DNA of 31,159 nucleotides from Rubritepida sp. (GTDB lineage: Bacteria > Pseudomonadota > Alphaproteobacteria > Acetobacterales > Acetobacteraceae): positions 1 to 31,159 of the forward strand of contig SKWC01000367.1 in the NCBI GenBank assembly GCA_007129145.1. Reading direction: 5' to 3'. Below, one piece after another: positions 8,001 to 13,771 of this stretch. How positions within the stretch are numbered: position 1 is the first letter of the stretch; every line of letters starts with the position of its first letter. Position numbers and translations under genes: made by a program. The notes below the pieces were generated by a model, which had not been told where the DNA came from, searched no databases, and saw only the letters and a list, made by a program, of their open reading frames with translations.

Positions 8001-8975
8001 GAACCGATCAACCAGCCCCTCTGATCGGAGGAGAATGCCGTAGGACTGGTGGGTCCGGTACGACAGCTGAATCATTCGCAACTGGCCGTTGATGAAGTCA
8101 GACCGGTCATGACCGCCCCACTCGGCGTCCACGCTGAAGGTCCGGTGCCCCTCGCGGATCAGCTGGTCGACCACTTCGGCCAGCCGCCCTTCCGTTGTGA
8201 TGCACTCGTAACTGACCGGCGCCCGTTTGACGACCCGCTTGCCCGTTGCCTTCTCGCAGAAGGACAGGAGGTCGTCCCGGAAGCCTGACATAAGCGTCGG
8301 GCTCTTCAGTACGGCCGACGGATGGACCGTCACCGTGACCTTCGCTCCGGCGTATTCCAGCCCCTCGACGCCCCGGAGCTTCGTTACGTTCGTGCTCTTT
8401 CCAAACAGCTCTTTGACCACGTCGGTTCCGAACAGCAGGATGTGCTCCGGTCGGATGATGCTCAGCTCCTGGTGGAGGAACCAGCGGCACTCCGTCAGCC
8501 ACTCGGCCCTCACGTTCTTCTGTTGCCCGGGCGGCATGAACCGCAGGACGTTTGTCACATACCACGCAGCGTAGTCGACGCCGGCGTCTCGCAAGATCTG
8601 CTCAACCAGCGCACCAGACGGCCCGGCCAGCAGCCGCTTCTCAGCCGTCTCCTCCTGCCAGGGCATCTTGCCGATGAGCATGACGCGCGCGCGGGGATCC
8701 GGTCCCCACGGACCACCGACCGTATGGCCGGGTATCCACAGGGTTGTGTGCACCGCTCCCTTCTGAACGATCTGCACTTCCGTCGGCCTGAGTAGGATCT
8801 GCAGGCCGAAGATCAGCGGATCGGGTATGTCCCGGATCTGCGCGGAGACGCTGACCGACGGCCCGAACGGGGGCGCCGACTCACTCGTGTCAACGGCGTC
8901 CAGGAGCCGGATCGGTCCCACAATGCTATGGAGTAGCCGTGGATCAGTTTTTCTCTCTTCGCCCTCTTCCCACAT
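5055..8975 (-). CDS. Family A DNA polymerase with UDG-like N-terminal domain, 3'-5' exonuclease and intein
   Basis: The precursor has 1306 residues. Residues about 90-240 look like a family 4/5 uracil-DNA glycosylase: VMLIGKMPW, YVTNVLRFMPPGQ, ILLFGTDV and the VHPSAV motif near 216-222. Residues about 278-455 are a DEDDy proofreading exonuclease: D283 and E285 in SVDAEWGG, D355 in HNFRADLKF, and Y438/D442 in YAMADTDA. The polymerase domain follows: motif A LIEADYRQAEM, motif B KATNYGILYG and motif C TVHDSILF, where Ser replaces the usual Glu after the aspartate. An intein (residues 707-978) splits the conserved region just before SSPNLQNIP; splicing would restore TGRYRSSSPNLQNIP. The mature polymerase would have 1034 residues. 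The start at ATG 8975 has GGAGG 14 bases upstream, so the true start is not certain. Confidence 0.93.
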   Translation of the reverse strand: MWEEGEERKTDPRLLHSIVGPIRLLDAVDTSESAPPFGPSVSVSAQIRDIPDPLIFGLQILLRPTEVQIVQKGAVHTTLWIPGHTVGGPWGPDPRARVMLIGKMPWQEETAEKRLLAGPSGALVEQILRDAGVDYAAWYVTNVLRFMPPGQQKNVRAEWLTECRWFLHQELSIIRPEHILLFGTDVVKELFGKSTNVTKLRGVEGLEYAGAKVTVTVHPSAVLKSPTLMSGFRDDLLSFCEKATGKRVVKRAPVSYECITTEGRLAEVVDQLIREGHRTFSVDAEWGGHDRSDFINGQLRMIQLSYRTHQSYGILLRSEGLVDRFEPSPAAAIPHLRRLLCRPDVRIGGHNFRADLKFLMRIGLDLREQHRRGFDTALAYHVLHPSEGKDAGLEVLALRYTDLGRYDWPLEEWKKRTGFKESTTQGYRDIPDHILAPYAMADTDAVMRIWPILEKKLRAQPFGQSETYEHPARPGHTFRTMYDVYEQIEHGATLALNRMEMTGFPVDENRLRDLADLFRTRLAELEADFRKFLGWPTFNFRSHYQVRELLFGFSSADVWTARQEHERNVRAGVVGRNARPPYIRYLPPDVQHFGLRPVKTTEKPSRDWVAVPDAERTIVNASTDGETLKILAAQDERVARLSELRFVDQIVKTYLRYPDEDKEGDVIIDEQTGEEVYSTGLLGKIDPDGRIRTTISQLTDTGRYRSCVHEDTLIRTRRGRIPIKDVRVGDYVWTHRRRWKKVLRTYVYPADKMWDFSLSNREVLTCVLLHRVLSCDNNWKEMRNAERVKEAYARRGTCGPRRGRISIRHGYRRRHRRAERRKRSYCPCDDSKNGARQYIQQAKTPSVRKIKNWQKEPAIWKKENVAGLRRWARLPNTPSRRKKIFRTSDRVFVKNGHTPFRISGMAGHTPYRRRPSEQRYQQPGGCDKQRPSPHTRAVQTHARGLEIEACHYSGVYPVYDLYVEDDHSYEACGIFHHNSSPNLQNIPKRQEAELRRIFATDIDRLKELDRWESRPLADLKAAGLIDPRYQTIRSCFCALPGQVLIEADYRQAEMFVLAYRSGDSNLKAVMNDPSRDLHSEIAVKGLRLNCSATEVKKKYPQYRDAAKATNYGILYGRGAPAVVRALLMQGVVGVTEADAEALKDALFGECPLVYEYIEACKRASVSPGYVENPFGRRRYFPFTEDRAVQAQQARQAVNAPIQGAVADVISLALDNLYVAREGLDESDRFELLLTVHDSILFSCPVHMVEPLTAEIIPTAMCKNAAVPNIGLEIPIDIEMGLRWGDKMKQEDAIRAAQEGMNNGIQR
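6042..6857 (-). other. Class 1 intein in the DNA polymerase (272 residues) with an out-of-frame endonuclease inside
   Basis: The intein begins at Cys707 (CVHEDTLIRTRRGRIPIKDV, block A) and ends with block F (VYDLYVEDDHSY) and block G (IFHHN), followed by Ser as the +1 extein residue. Block B reads LTCVLLHRVLS: the histidine is present but valine replaces the usual Thr of TxxH. Between the splicing blocks the intein frame is open but encodes an Arg/Lys-rich sequence with no domain. The same DNA read in the +1 frame encodes an intact HNH endonuclease. The insertion is AT-richer than its surroundings: 38% GC by count at 6421-6480, against 67% at 7201-7260. It sits between TGRYRS and SSPNLQNIP near polymerase motif A, so unspliced enzyme should be inactive. 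Confidence 0.9.
6086..6625 (-). CDS. Nested HNH homing endonuclease in the +1 frame of the polymerase intein
   Basis: A 179-residue protein lies wholly inside the intein, shifted +1 relative to the polymerase frame. It starts at ATG 6625 behind AAGGAG with seven bases of spacing, and ends at TAG inside the codons for intein block F. Residues about 28-47 (TVEDIAERNGVNVVTARAMI) look like a helix-turn-helix for target recognition. The HNH nuclease is at about 122-152: WLVIHHIDGDPLNND, then NNLAAATNSGHHRIH. The catalytic His pair, the Asn residues and the final His are all present. HNH homing enzymes cut the intein-less allele and start conversion. Here the enzyme would be made separately from the same mRNA, without splicing. 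No stop or frameshift interrupts it. Confidence 0.88.
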   Translation of the reverse strand: MPSVSKKHMRDAELVARVGAEYRSGMDTVEDIAERNGVNVVTARAMIRKTVPDNIFNKLKRLRYAKSKTGKKNPQFGKRRTLQDCGDGRGYLTRLVDGKRYFVHQIVFSLKMGIHPSEFPEWLVIHHIDGDPLNNDINNLAAATNSGHHRIHERYRHTPEDLKLKRATIREYIQYMTST

Positions 8976-8984
8976 CGTGCCTGC

Positions 8985-9104
8985 TTAATCCTCCGGTCGT
9001 CCGCCGCGGTGGACGAACTTATCCTTTACAATCGGGTCAAACTTTTCTTGCACCAAAGGCGTCCATACCGTACGATTCAGTTGAAGTTCGCCCTTCCTGT
9101 GCAC
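8985..9104 (-). CDS. Possible 39-residue small protein, GTG start
   Basis: An open frame from GTG 9104 to TAA 8985 would encode MHRKGELQLNRTVWTPLVQE and 19 further residues. It looks protein-like and ends ten bases before the polymerase start, so its stop lies within the polymerase ribosome binding region. No Shine-Dalgarno sequence precedes the GTG. The frame is the same as that of the preceding 136-residue gene, separated from it only by that gene's TAG and a stem-loop, so it could instead be a readthrough tail or a remnant of a longer ancestor. The rest of the gap from 8976 to 9125 holds only the hairpin. Confidence 0.35.
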   Translation of the reverse strand: MHRKGELQLNRTVWTPLVQEKFDPIVKDKFVHRGGRPED

Positions 9105-9108
9105 GGCG

Positions 9109-9132
9109 GCCGTAGGTCTACGGACCTACGGC
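9109..9132. other. Perfect 10-bp hairpin containing a stop codon
   Basis: gccgtaggtc and gacctacggc form a perfect 10-bp stem with a four-base loop. On the minus strand the stem contains the TAG that ends the 136-residue gene. There is no T-run on either side, so it is not a standard intrinsic terminator. On the plus strand the loop is C(UACG)G, a stable UNCG tetraloop, but no plus-strand gene lies here. Confidence 0.75.
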
Positions 9133-9536
9133 TGTCCGCTGCATCTCTTCCGCCAACTTTTTTCAGAAAGGGCGTTGGCTACTTTGCTGGTATTGGCACC
9201 GGCTAGCAGCAGTTTTGACACGCGATCTTCTGCAAGCGCAGCCTGCGCGTCCACTGCTGCCCAGTGGATCGCTTCCTTTTCTGAGTCGGCCCACCCGCGG
9301 CGCGCGGCGTCCTGGCAGACTCGCAGCAGCTCAGACAGCGGCTTTCTTAGCGGGTTTTCTTCTGCACCGGCGCCTAGCTGCAGCACCGCGGGAACGACGT
9401 GCAGGTCCGGGAACTCGTCGGCCACCTCGCTTAGAATCGCATCTGCCGTTTCCTGGTCTGTCGTGAAATACGTGTAACCGTCGTAACCCAGTTGATCGCC
9501 CTTGAGGGCAATGGCAAATCCTTCAATCTTCTGCAT
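9126..9536 (-). CDS. Unknown small protein between primase and polymerase
   Basis: The 136-residue product starts at ATG 9536 behind AGGAGAAG, ten bases after the primase stop. It begins MQKIEGFAIALKGDQLGYDG and has an alpha/beta N-terminal third followed by helical sequence (WADSEKEAIHWAAVDAQAAL). It ends in a basic segment SWRKRCSGQP, where its TAG lies in the stem of a perfect hairpin. No domain is recognised. Its place between primase and polymerase suggests a replication-related role, by context only. Confidence 0.75.
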   Translation of the reverse strand: MQKIEGFAIALKGDQLGYDGYTYFTTDQETADAILSEVADEFPDLHVVPAVLQLGAGAEENPLRKPLSELLRVCQDAARRGWADSEKEAIHWAAVDAQAALAEDRVSKLLLAGANTSKVANALSEKSWRKRCSGQP

Positions 9537-9545
9537 CTACTTCTC

Positions 9546-10685
9546 CTATCTGGTTCCCACGTAGGGAAGGACTGGTTCGAACTTATCCAGAATGCCCGCC
9601 CGATCCATTTCGAGTGCCACCTTCTTCCAGAAGGACAGCCGCGGCGTACTTCCCGGATCCTGGCCCTTGGCAAACCTCAGCCGCACGGCGCCGGCCCACG
9701 TCTCCTTCAGAGACACGAGTGTCTGGTTCAACTTCGCCACTTCCCGTTCGTTCTTCTTCGTAACTATCCAGGCATCGGCATCGTATGCCAGTACGACGGC
9801 CGCTCCGACCTTGCCCCAGTGTTTCCACAGAAGGCGCAGATGCGAGGACGTCAGATTCTTTCCAAAGGTTGCGACCGCATGAGACGGCCCGACCCGCGCG
9901 ACGTCCAACGGGCCCTCGGTGACGACCACGATGGGACTGCCGGCGGCCTGCATGCCGTTATACAGCCGCTTGCCAGTCCGCAGCCCGGGCATCGTATACC
10001 ACTTCACCTCTCTGGGCACGGCAGACCGGTCCGGCTTGTACCGGCCAGTCTGTTCGTCGAAGAAGCGGGCCTGGTAGCCGTAACAGACCGGACCGGCCGG
10101 GCTGCTGACGTACACGGGGAAGATCAGGCGGTTCAGCTCCGGCAGCTCGTAGCACCGCTCCGCCCACCGGACATCGAGCAGCTGCCCCATTTCTTCCGGA
10201 TCCTGTCCGCGCGACCGGAGGTACGCGCAGACCGGGTGGTCTGGAAGGTGGTGCAGCGCCGTACTGTCCGGCAGGCTGACCGGTGTCATCTCCGCCGGCT
10301 TCGATACCGCCGAAACCGTCGTCGTTACCAGCGCTGGATTAGACCGCCGGACGTATGGTTTCAGCTGCTCAATGAACCGCCGGGAAAAGGCCGGATTGGT
10401 TTCACAGTGCTCGTTGAAGCACTGGAACAGATGCGTCATCAGCCGGCCGTTCATCCGTGTGTTCAGCCGGTGGCTGACAGACAGACGGAACCGCCGGTCG
10501 CCGCACTGCGGGCAGCAGACCTCATAGTTCTCTCCGCGGTCATCGCCGACGATCACTACCTTCTTGGCATCCAGCGGGTCGGTCCGGACAGCTGCCCGGA
10601 AGGGTTCACCCTCGCGCGATATCCGTACCTCTCCGAAGATCTGCCGGAGTGCATCGTACAACGCTGGGTTAAGCGGACGGCTCAT
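9546..10685 (-). CDS. DNA primase with zinc finger and Toprim domain
   Basis: I set the start at ATG 10685, which overlaps the stop of the small membrane protein gene as ATGA; the frame is open to 10784 but the extra sequence is not protein-like. The 379-residue product has an N-terminal zinc-binding region (C58xxC61 in CCPQCGDRRFRL and C89/C94 in FQCFNEHC). The Toprim core at about 250-305 has E257 in VVVTEGPLDVA and D302/D304 in VVLAYDADA. This is the usual layout of a bacterial or T7-type primase without a helicase domain, and a separate DnaB-like helicase gene lies about 1 kb upstream. It would synthesise RNA primers for lagging-strand replication. Confidence 0.88.
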   Translation of the reverse strand: MSRPLNPALYDALRQIFGEVRISREGEPFRAAVRTDPLDAKKVVIVGDDRGENYEVCCPQCGDRRFRLSVSHRLNTRMNGRLMTHLFQCFNEHCETNPAFSRRFIEQLKPYVRRSNPALVTTTVSAVSKPAEMTPVSLPDSTALHHLPDHPVCAYLRSRGQDPEEMGQLLDVRWAERCYELPELNRLIFPVYVSSPAGPVCYGYQARFFDEQTGRYKPDRSAVPREVKWYTMPGLRTGKRLYNGMQAAGSPIVVVTEGPLDVARVGPSHAVATFGKNLTSSHLRLLWKHWGKVGAAVVLAYDADAWIVTKKNEREVAKLNQTLVSLKETWAGAVRLRFAKGQDPGSTPRLSFWKKVALEMDRAGILDKFEPVLPYVGTR

Positions 10686-10804
10686 CGGAACAGGCCTGGT
10701 AACCGCCTTACAACCCACGCTCCCATTGAAAAACCCGCCAGTAGGACACAGACGCCTACAGACCACAGAATAATCTCTGCCCACACCTCGTTCCGCTTAG
10801 TCAT
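10682..10804 (-). CDS. Small single-pass membrane protein (40 residues)
   Basis: ATG 10804 lies six bases after GGAGG inside the end of the preceding gene. The product starts MTKRNEVWAEIILWSVGVCV, has a hydrophobic segment at about residues 10-32, and ends in VVRRLPGLFR. One membrane span with basic residues at both ends is predicted; the larger basic cluster is C-terminal. Its stop overlaps the primase start. The function is unknown. Confidence 0.7.
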   Translation of the reverse strand: MTKRNEVWAEIILWSVGVCVLLAGFSMGAWVVRRLPGLFR

Positions 10805-11075
10805 CTGCGTCCTCCGTTTCAAAGTAGATGTAAACACCGTCGTCTTCACACTCGTATCTGATGCCGAGTACGTAGCAGTCTTTCTGGAGCTCGTCGTAAT
10901 CCGCCTCGCCGGAAACGAACTCACCATTTTCGATTGCTATCTCGTAATTATCTTCGTCACCACTCAGGTAAGAGCCGAGGCGCATACCGTCGTAAATTTC
11001 CAGATTATAGAGTTTTTGAAGCCGCCGCAGCCCCGTGGGACTGTGCGTGTACGTAACCAGCTTGTCCTTTGCCAT
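10797..11075 (-). CDS. Unknown small acidic protein
   Basis: The 92-residue product starts at ATG 11075 behind GTAGGAGG. It begins MAKDKLVTYTHSPTGLRRLQ, then becomes strongly acidic (GDEDNYEIAIENGEF, CEDDGVYIYFETEDADD). The pattern of short beta strands with acidic residues suggests a small folded domain, perhaps a DNA-mimic-like or regulatory protein, but nothing specific is recognised. Its last codons carry the ribosome binding site of the small membrane protein gene that follows. Confidence 0.78.
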   Translation of the reverse strand: MAKDKLVTYTHSPTGLRRLQKLYNLEIYDGMRLGSYLSGDEDNYEIAIENGEFVSGEADYDELQKDCYVLGIRYECEDDGVYIYFETEDADD

Positions 11076-11088
11076 AAGTCCTCCTACT

Positions 11089-11108
11089 GTCTAACCAGCG
11101 TGTTAGAC
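11089..11108. other. 7-bp inverted repeat spanning a stop codon
   Basis: gtctaac and gttagac pair across a six-base loop. On the minus strand the TAA that ends the 136-residue gene at 11103 lies in the stem, and the ribosome binding site of the next gene follows immediately. There is no T-run, so it is not a typical terminator. It resembles the stop-containing hairpin at 9109-9132. Confidence 0.65.
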
Positions 11109-11513
11109 CGTCATTTCAATTTCTTCACGCATCCGGCGCTCGTCCCTCTGCTGCCTCGCCCGGGCTCCTCGTCCGTGCTTTTCCTGCAGTGCGACTTTGC
11201 GCGCGGCCTCGTCATCCCACAGCGCCCGCATCAGGCCGTTCCGGTATAGGTTCCGACCTTTCCGGCGGAGCAGGCTGCCGGGCTGGGGGGCATCCAGTCC
11301 TTCCGAGCGGAAAACTCTTAGACTGAAGGTGTGCTGTTGCTTCTTCTGGCCGTAGCTGTCACTGACAACGGTGGCATAGATGGTCCGCTCTCCCAGCGGC
11401 TTTCGGGCGGCCTTCCTGTACGGCCGGTAGGGCGGCCAGCTCTTTTCCGTCCAGCACAACCGGTCGCCGGTAACCGCATCCCCTGCCGCATCAACCCACT
11501 TTGGCTGATCCAT
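11103..11513 (-). CDS. Unknown basic protein
   Basis: The start is ATG 11513, which overlaps the TGA of the small membrane protein gene (TGATG) and has GAGG eight bases upstream. The product has 136 residues and begins MDQPKWVDAAGDAVTGDRLC. The middle has aromatic and basic residues (WTEKSWPPYRPYRKAARK) and the C-terminus is a highly charged helix (ARARQQRDERRMREEIEMTV). No family is recognised. The charged helical tail could bind nucleic acid. It lies just downstream of the DnaB-like helicase gene in the replication cluster. Confidence 0.7.
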   Translation of the reverse strand: MDQPKWVDAAGDAVTGDRLCWTEKSWPPYRPYRKAARKPLGERTIYATVVSDSYGQKKQQHTFSLRVFRSEGLDAPQPGSLLRRKGRNLYRNGLMRALWDDEAARKVALQEKHGRGARARQQRDERRMREEIEMTV

Positions 11514-11620
11514 CAGTGTAACCTCAGGGCCGCGATGACCGTAGCTGCTCCGACTAGCAGCAGGCACAGACCCGCTAATACCCAAAACACTTCTTCTCCG
11601 GTGCTTTTAATTTCGCTCAT
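11513..11620 (-). CDS. Tiny membrane protein (35 residues)
   Basis: ATG 11620 follows GGAG with seven bases of spacing, directly after the helicase stop codon. The product begins MSEIKSTGEEVFWVLAGLCL and continues as one hydrophobic span before ALRLH. It is a single-pass membrane peptide, probably with a short N-terminal acidic segment. The function is unknown. It and the 40-residue membrane peptide near 10.7 kb are similar in size and position relative to replication genes. Confidence 0.65.
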   Translation of the reverse strand: MSEIKSTGEEVFWVLAGLCLLLVGAATVIAALRLH

Positions 11621-11622
11621 GC

Positions 11623-13086
11623 CTATACTCCTGCCTGTTGTTCGGCGTCGTACGAACCGGAAACCGCTTCCTTCGTACTGGCGCCTCGTTTGTTATCGTA
11701 CTGTGCGCCGGTTTCTACGAACCGGTGGTAGGCCAGCTGGTAGCGGCCAGGCTCGTGTACGAACCGGTAGTCCGCTCCTTCGAGTTTGACGATCAGGCCG
11801 TTGACAGCCGTACCCCTGGCCTTCGTACTGCAGCACCAGCCCAGGCCGCGTTCGTCGCCCGTTCCCAGCGCCAGGCAGTTGCTCATCCAGAAGGCAAAGG
11901 ATCGGCATTCTGCCGCATCGCCCCACTTCGGATACGACGCGGGTGACCGGTTACCCGCCTCCGGGCTCATCTGGTGCAGAAGCAGGATCGAACATTCCAG
12001 CTCGTCGGCAATGCGCATCGCCTCGTCGACGGCAGACTGGAGGTACAGGCGCATCGACTCCCCCGGATCCTTCCCTACGGCGGCAAGGTACCGGTTGGCC
12101 AGCGGAATCATCTGATCGATGACGGCGAAGCTGATGGGTGTGCCGCGCTTCCGGTACTCCAACAGCTTCGAGCGGAATTCCTGCATGCCGCCGCTGCCCG
12201 TCTGCTGATTGCGGTTGTTGATCATGTTCACCGCGTGCATATATGCCCCGTACTTCCTCGTTTCGTCCTGAATGCGCGCGCGGTCATCCGGGTTGAGCTG
12301 GTCGAAGTTCCGACCCTCAATCCGTGAAGCGGGTATGTCCGCGGCATAGGCATAGAACCGCTGGGTCAGTTCCGGATCGAACGGAAACTCGTAGGCAAAG
12401 TACGCACAGTGCTCTTCCCGCCGGACCTTGCTCCAGGTCATCTGTACGGCCAGTGCGGTCTTCCCCCGTCCGGTCGGCCCCAGCAGACCGTAGACCTCTC
12501 CGGACCGCGCCCCTCCACCCAGCAGCGTGTCGATAAAACCCACGCCACACGGTGACCTTGGGATCTGATTGAGCTGTTCGTGCCCGGGTGTGAAAGCCAT
12601 GACCTCCGTCCCCGTAGAAAGCTGCGTACCGCTGTGTGCGACGGCCAGCTCGGCCATAAGTTCGTCAATCTGCTCAGCCGGCGCCTCGGCTACGCCCTGT
12701 GCCAGCGCATGGATCCTGCGGGATTTGACCAGATGGCTCAGCTGATCGATCAGCCAGCTGTCCGGAAGGACCGTACCGGTCTCAAAGGCGAGATCGAGGT
12801 CGGTACAGAGCTGTTCCGCCCCATCGTCTCCGAGGTAGTCGTCTTCCATCCCGTCGAGCCGGGTATCAATCTCGATGTCCAGAACGGCGCGCGGGATGCA
12901 CTGACGGTGTTCCGCCCAGAAGTCGCGCACGATCGCCCAGCTGAGCGCCCAGCCCCGCTCTGTCGGTGCGTACAGATCCTCCGGACGGAGGTAGCTGCTG
13001 ATCCGGTCGAGCAGTTCTTCGCTTCGGAACAGCCGGCTGAAAAGCAGGACCATGAAATCAGGATGTTGGTAGCTAGGCCTTCCCAT
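11623..13086 (-). CDS. DnaB-like replicative helicase
   Basis: The start is ATG 13086, six bases after GGAGG inside the previous gene; an upstream extension to 13161 is unlikely. The 487-residue product has a DnaB-type arrangement: a helical N-terminal part (1-150), a linker, and a RecA-fold ATPase with Walker A GPTGRGKT at 203-210, Walker B FAVIDQM with D324, and the H3-like LLLHQMSPEAGNR. Such helicases form hexamers that unwind the fork and recruit primase. The primase is encoded about 1 kb downstream in the same operon. The N-terminal domain is divergent, as is common in phages. Confidence 0.85.
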   Translation of the reverse strand: MGRPSYQHPDFMVLLFSRLFRSEELLDRISSYLRPEDLYAPTERGWALSWAIVRDFWAEHRQCIPRAVLDIEIDTRLDGMEDDYLGDDGAEQLCTDLDLAFETGTVLPDSWLIDQLSHLVKSRRIHALAQGVAEAPAEQIDELMAELAVAHSGTQLSTGTEVMAFTPGHEQLNQIPRSPCGVGFIDTLLGGGARSGEVYGLLGPTGRGKTALAVQMTWSKVRREEHCAYFAYEFPFDPELTQRFYAYAADIPASRIEGRNFDQLNPDDRARIQDETRKYGAYMHAVNMINNRNQQTGSGGMQEFRSKLLEYRKRGTPISFAVIDQMIPLANRYLAAVGKDPGESMRLYLQSAVDEAMRIADELECSILLLHQMSPEAGNRSPASYPKWGDAAECRSFAFWMSNCLALGTGDERGLGWCCSTKARGTAVNGLIVKLEGADYRFVHEPGRYQLAYHRFVETGAQYDNKRGASTKEAVSGSYDAEQQAGV

Positions 13087-13708
13087 CTGTGCCTCCGAAT
13101 ATGCTGCGTAGTTCGCCGACTGCTTCAGGAAACTTGTCGGCATACACCTCTGCCCGGCCACCGACAGCCAGTTGGACCAGCGCCCTGCCCGTCACCTTCT
13201 GCATGCCCGCCTTATCGCTTATCTGGTGGCAGACGCACCACTTGAACAGCGGCCCGAAGCCGGCATCCGGATCTTCGAGCAGCTCGGGGATCGGCCGGGC
13301 GGGAAAGCGCTTACGCAGGTGTACGAAGTAGTCGGCAAAGAGCCGGAGCTCCAGAAAGGCCGACGGCCCCTCGGCGCTGTTGCGCATAAAGTCTTCGTAT
13401 GCGGTCAGTGCGGCCGGCGTGCCCAGCACGTGGGTCGGTGGCGGGAAGTCCGTCGGCATGTTCGACGCCTGTGCCTCCACCCATACGCCCGGATCCGGGC
13501 GGAGATCCCAGAGGGACAGCGCCACCCTGCGCCAGAATTCCGTTCCGTACTTGGACGGAAGCTGGTACCCGGGGTAGCGGGCCTTCCTGAGCGTTTCGTA
13601 TGCGTGGCCGATCAGCTGCCCATACTCATCGACGTCTTCTTCCGTTACGCCCCTTTCGTGCAGCCACAGGCGGTATTCTCCGTGGGTCATTTTGTTCAGG
13701 TCAATCAC
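13073..13708 (-). CDS. Unknown protein before the DnaB-like helicase
   Basis: I prefer GTG 13708 (or 13711) because AAAAGGAG lies immediately upstream; the longer frame to 13771 would translate through the repeated hairpin element. The 211-residue product begins MIDLNKMTHGEYRLWLHERG and contains TEEDVDEYGQLIGHAYETL and an alpha-helical C-terminal half. It overlaps the helicase gene by 14 bases, so the two are coupled. A helicase loader or a helicase-associated protein would fit this place, but there is no recognisable motif to support it. Confidence 0.72.
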   Translation of the reverse strand: MIDLNKMTHGEYRLWLHERGVTEEDVDEYGQLIGHAYETLRKARYPGYQLPSKYGTEFWRRVALSLWDLRPDPGVWVEAQASNMPTDFPPPTHVLGTPAALTAYEDFMRNSAEGPSAFLELRLFADYFVHLRKRFPARPIPELLEDPDAGFGPLFKWCVCHQISDKAGMQKVTGRALVQLAVGGRAEVYADKFPEAVGELRSIFGGTDGKA

Positions 13709-13721
13709 CACTTCTCCTTTT

Positions 13722-13758
13722 ATCAAAACTCCTGGGTTGAAACCCCGCCCTTTAGGGC
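13722..13758 (-). repeat. Copy A of a 37-bp two-hairpin intergenic element
   Basis: This element matches 15695-15731 at 35 of 37 positions. On the minus strand it contains GCCC-TAAA-GGGC and then GGGTT-TC-AACCC, two adjacent small hairpins, followed by a conserved GTTTTGAT just before the gene start. It fills the gap between the SF2 helicase stop and the gene starting at 13708. The sequence resembles, from memory, the right ends of IS200/IS605-family elements. It could also be an RNA processing or attenuation site. Confidence 0.85.
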
Positions 13759-13771
13759 TGGGAGCGTTCAA

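Noticed and set aside
9492..11249. A 585-codon plus-strand ORF
   Set aside because: It lies antisense to the primase and neighbouring genes, has no ribosome binding site or domain, and long antisense frames are expected at this GC content.
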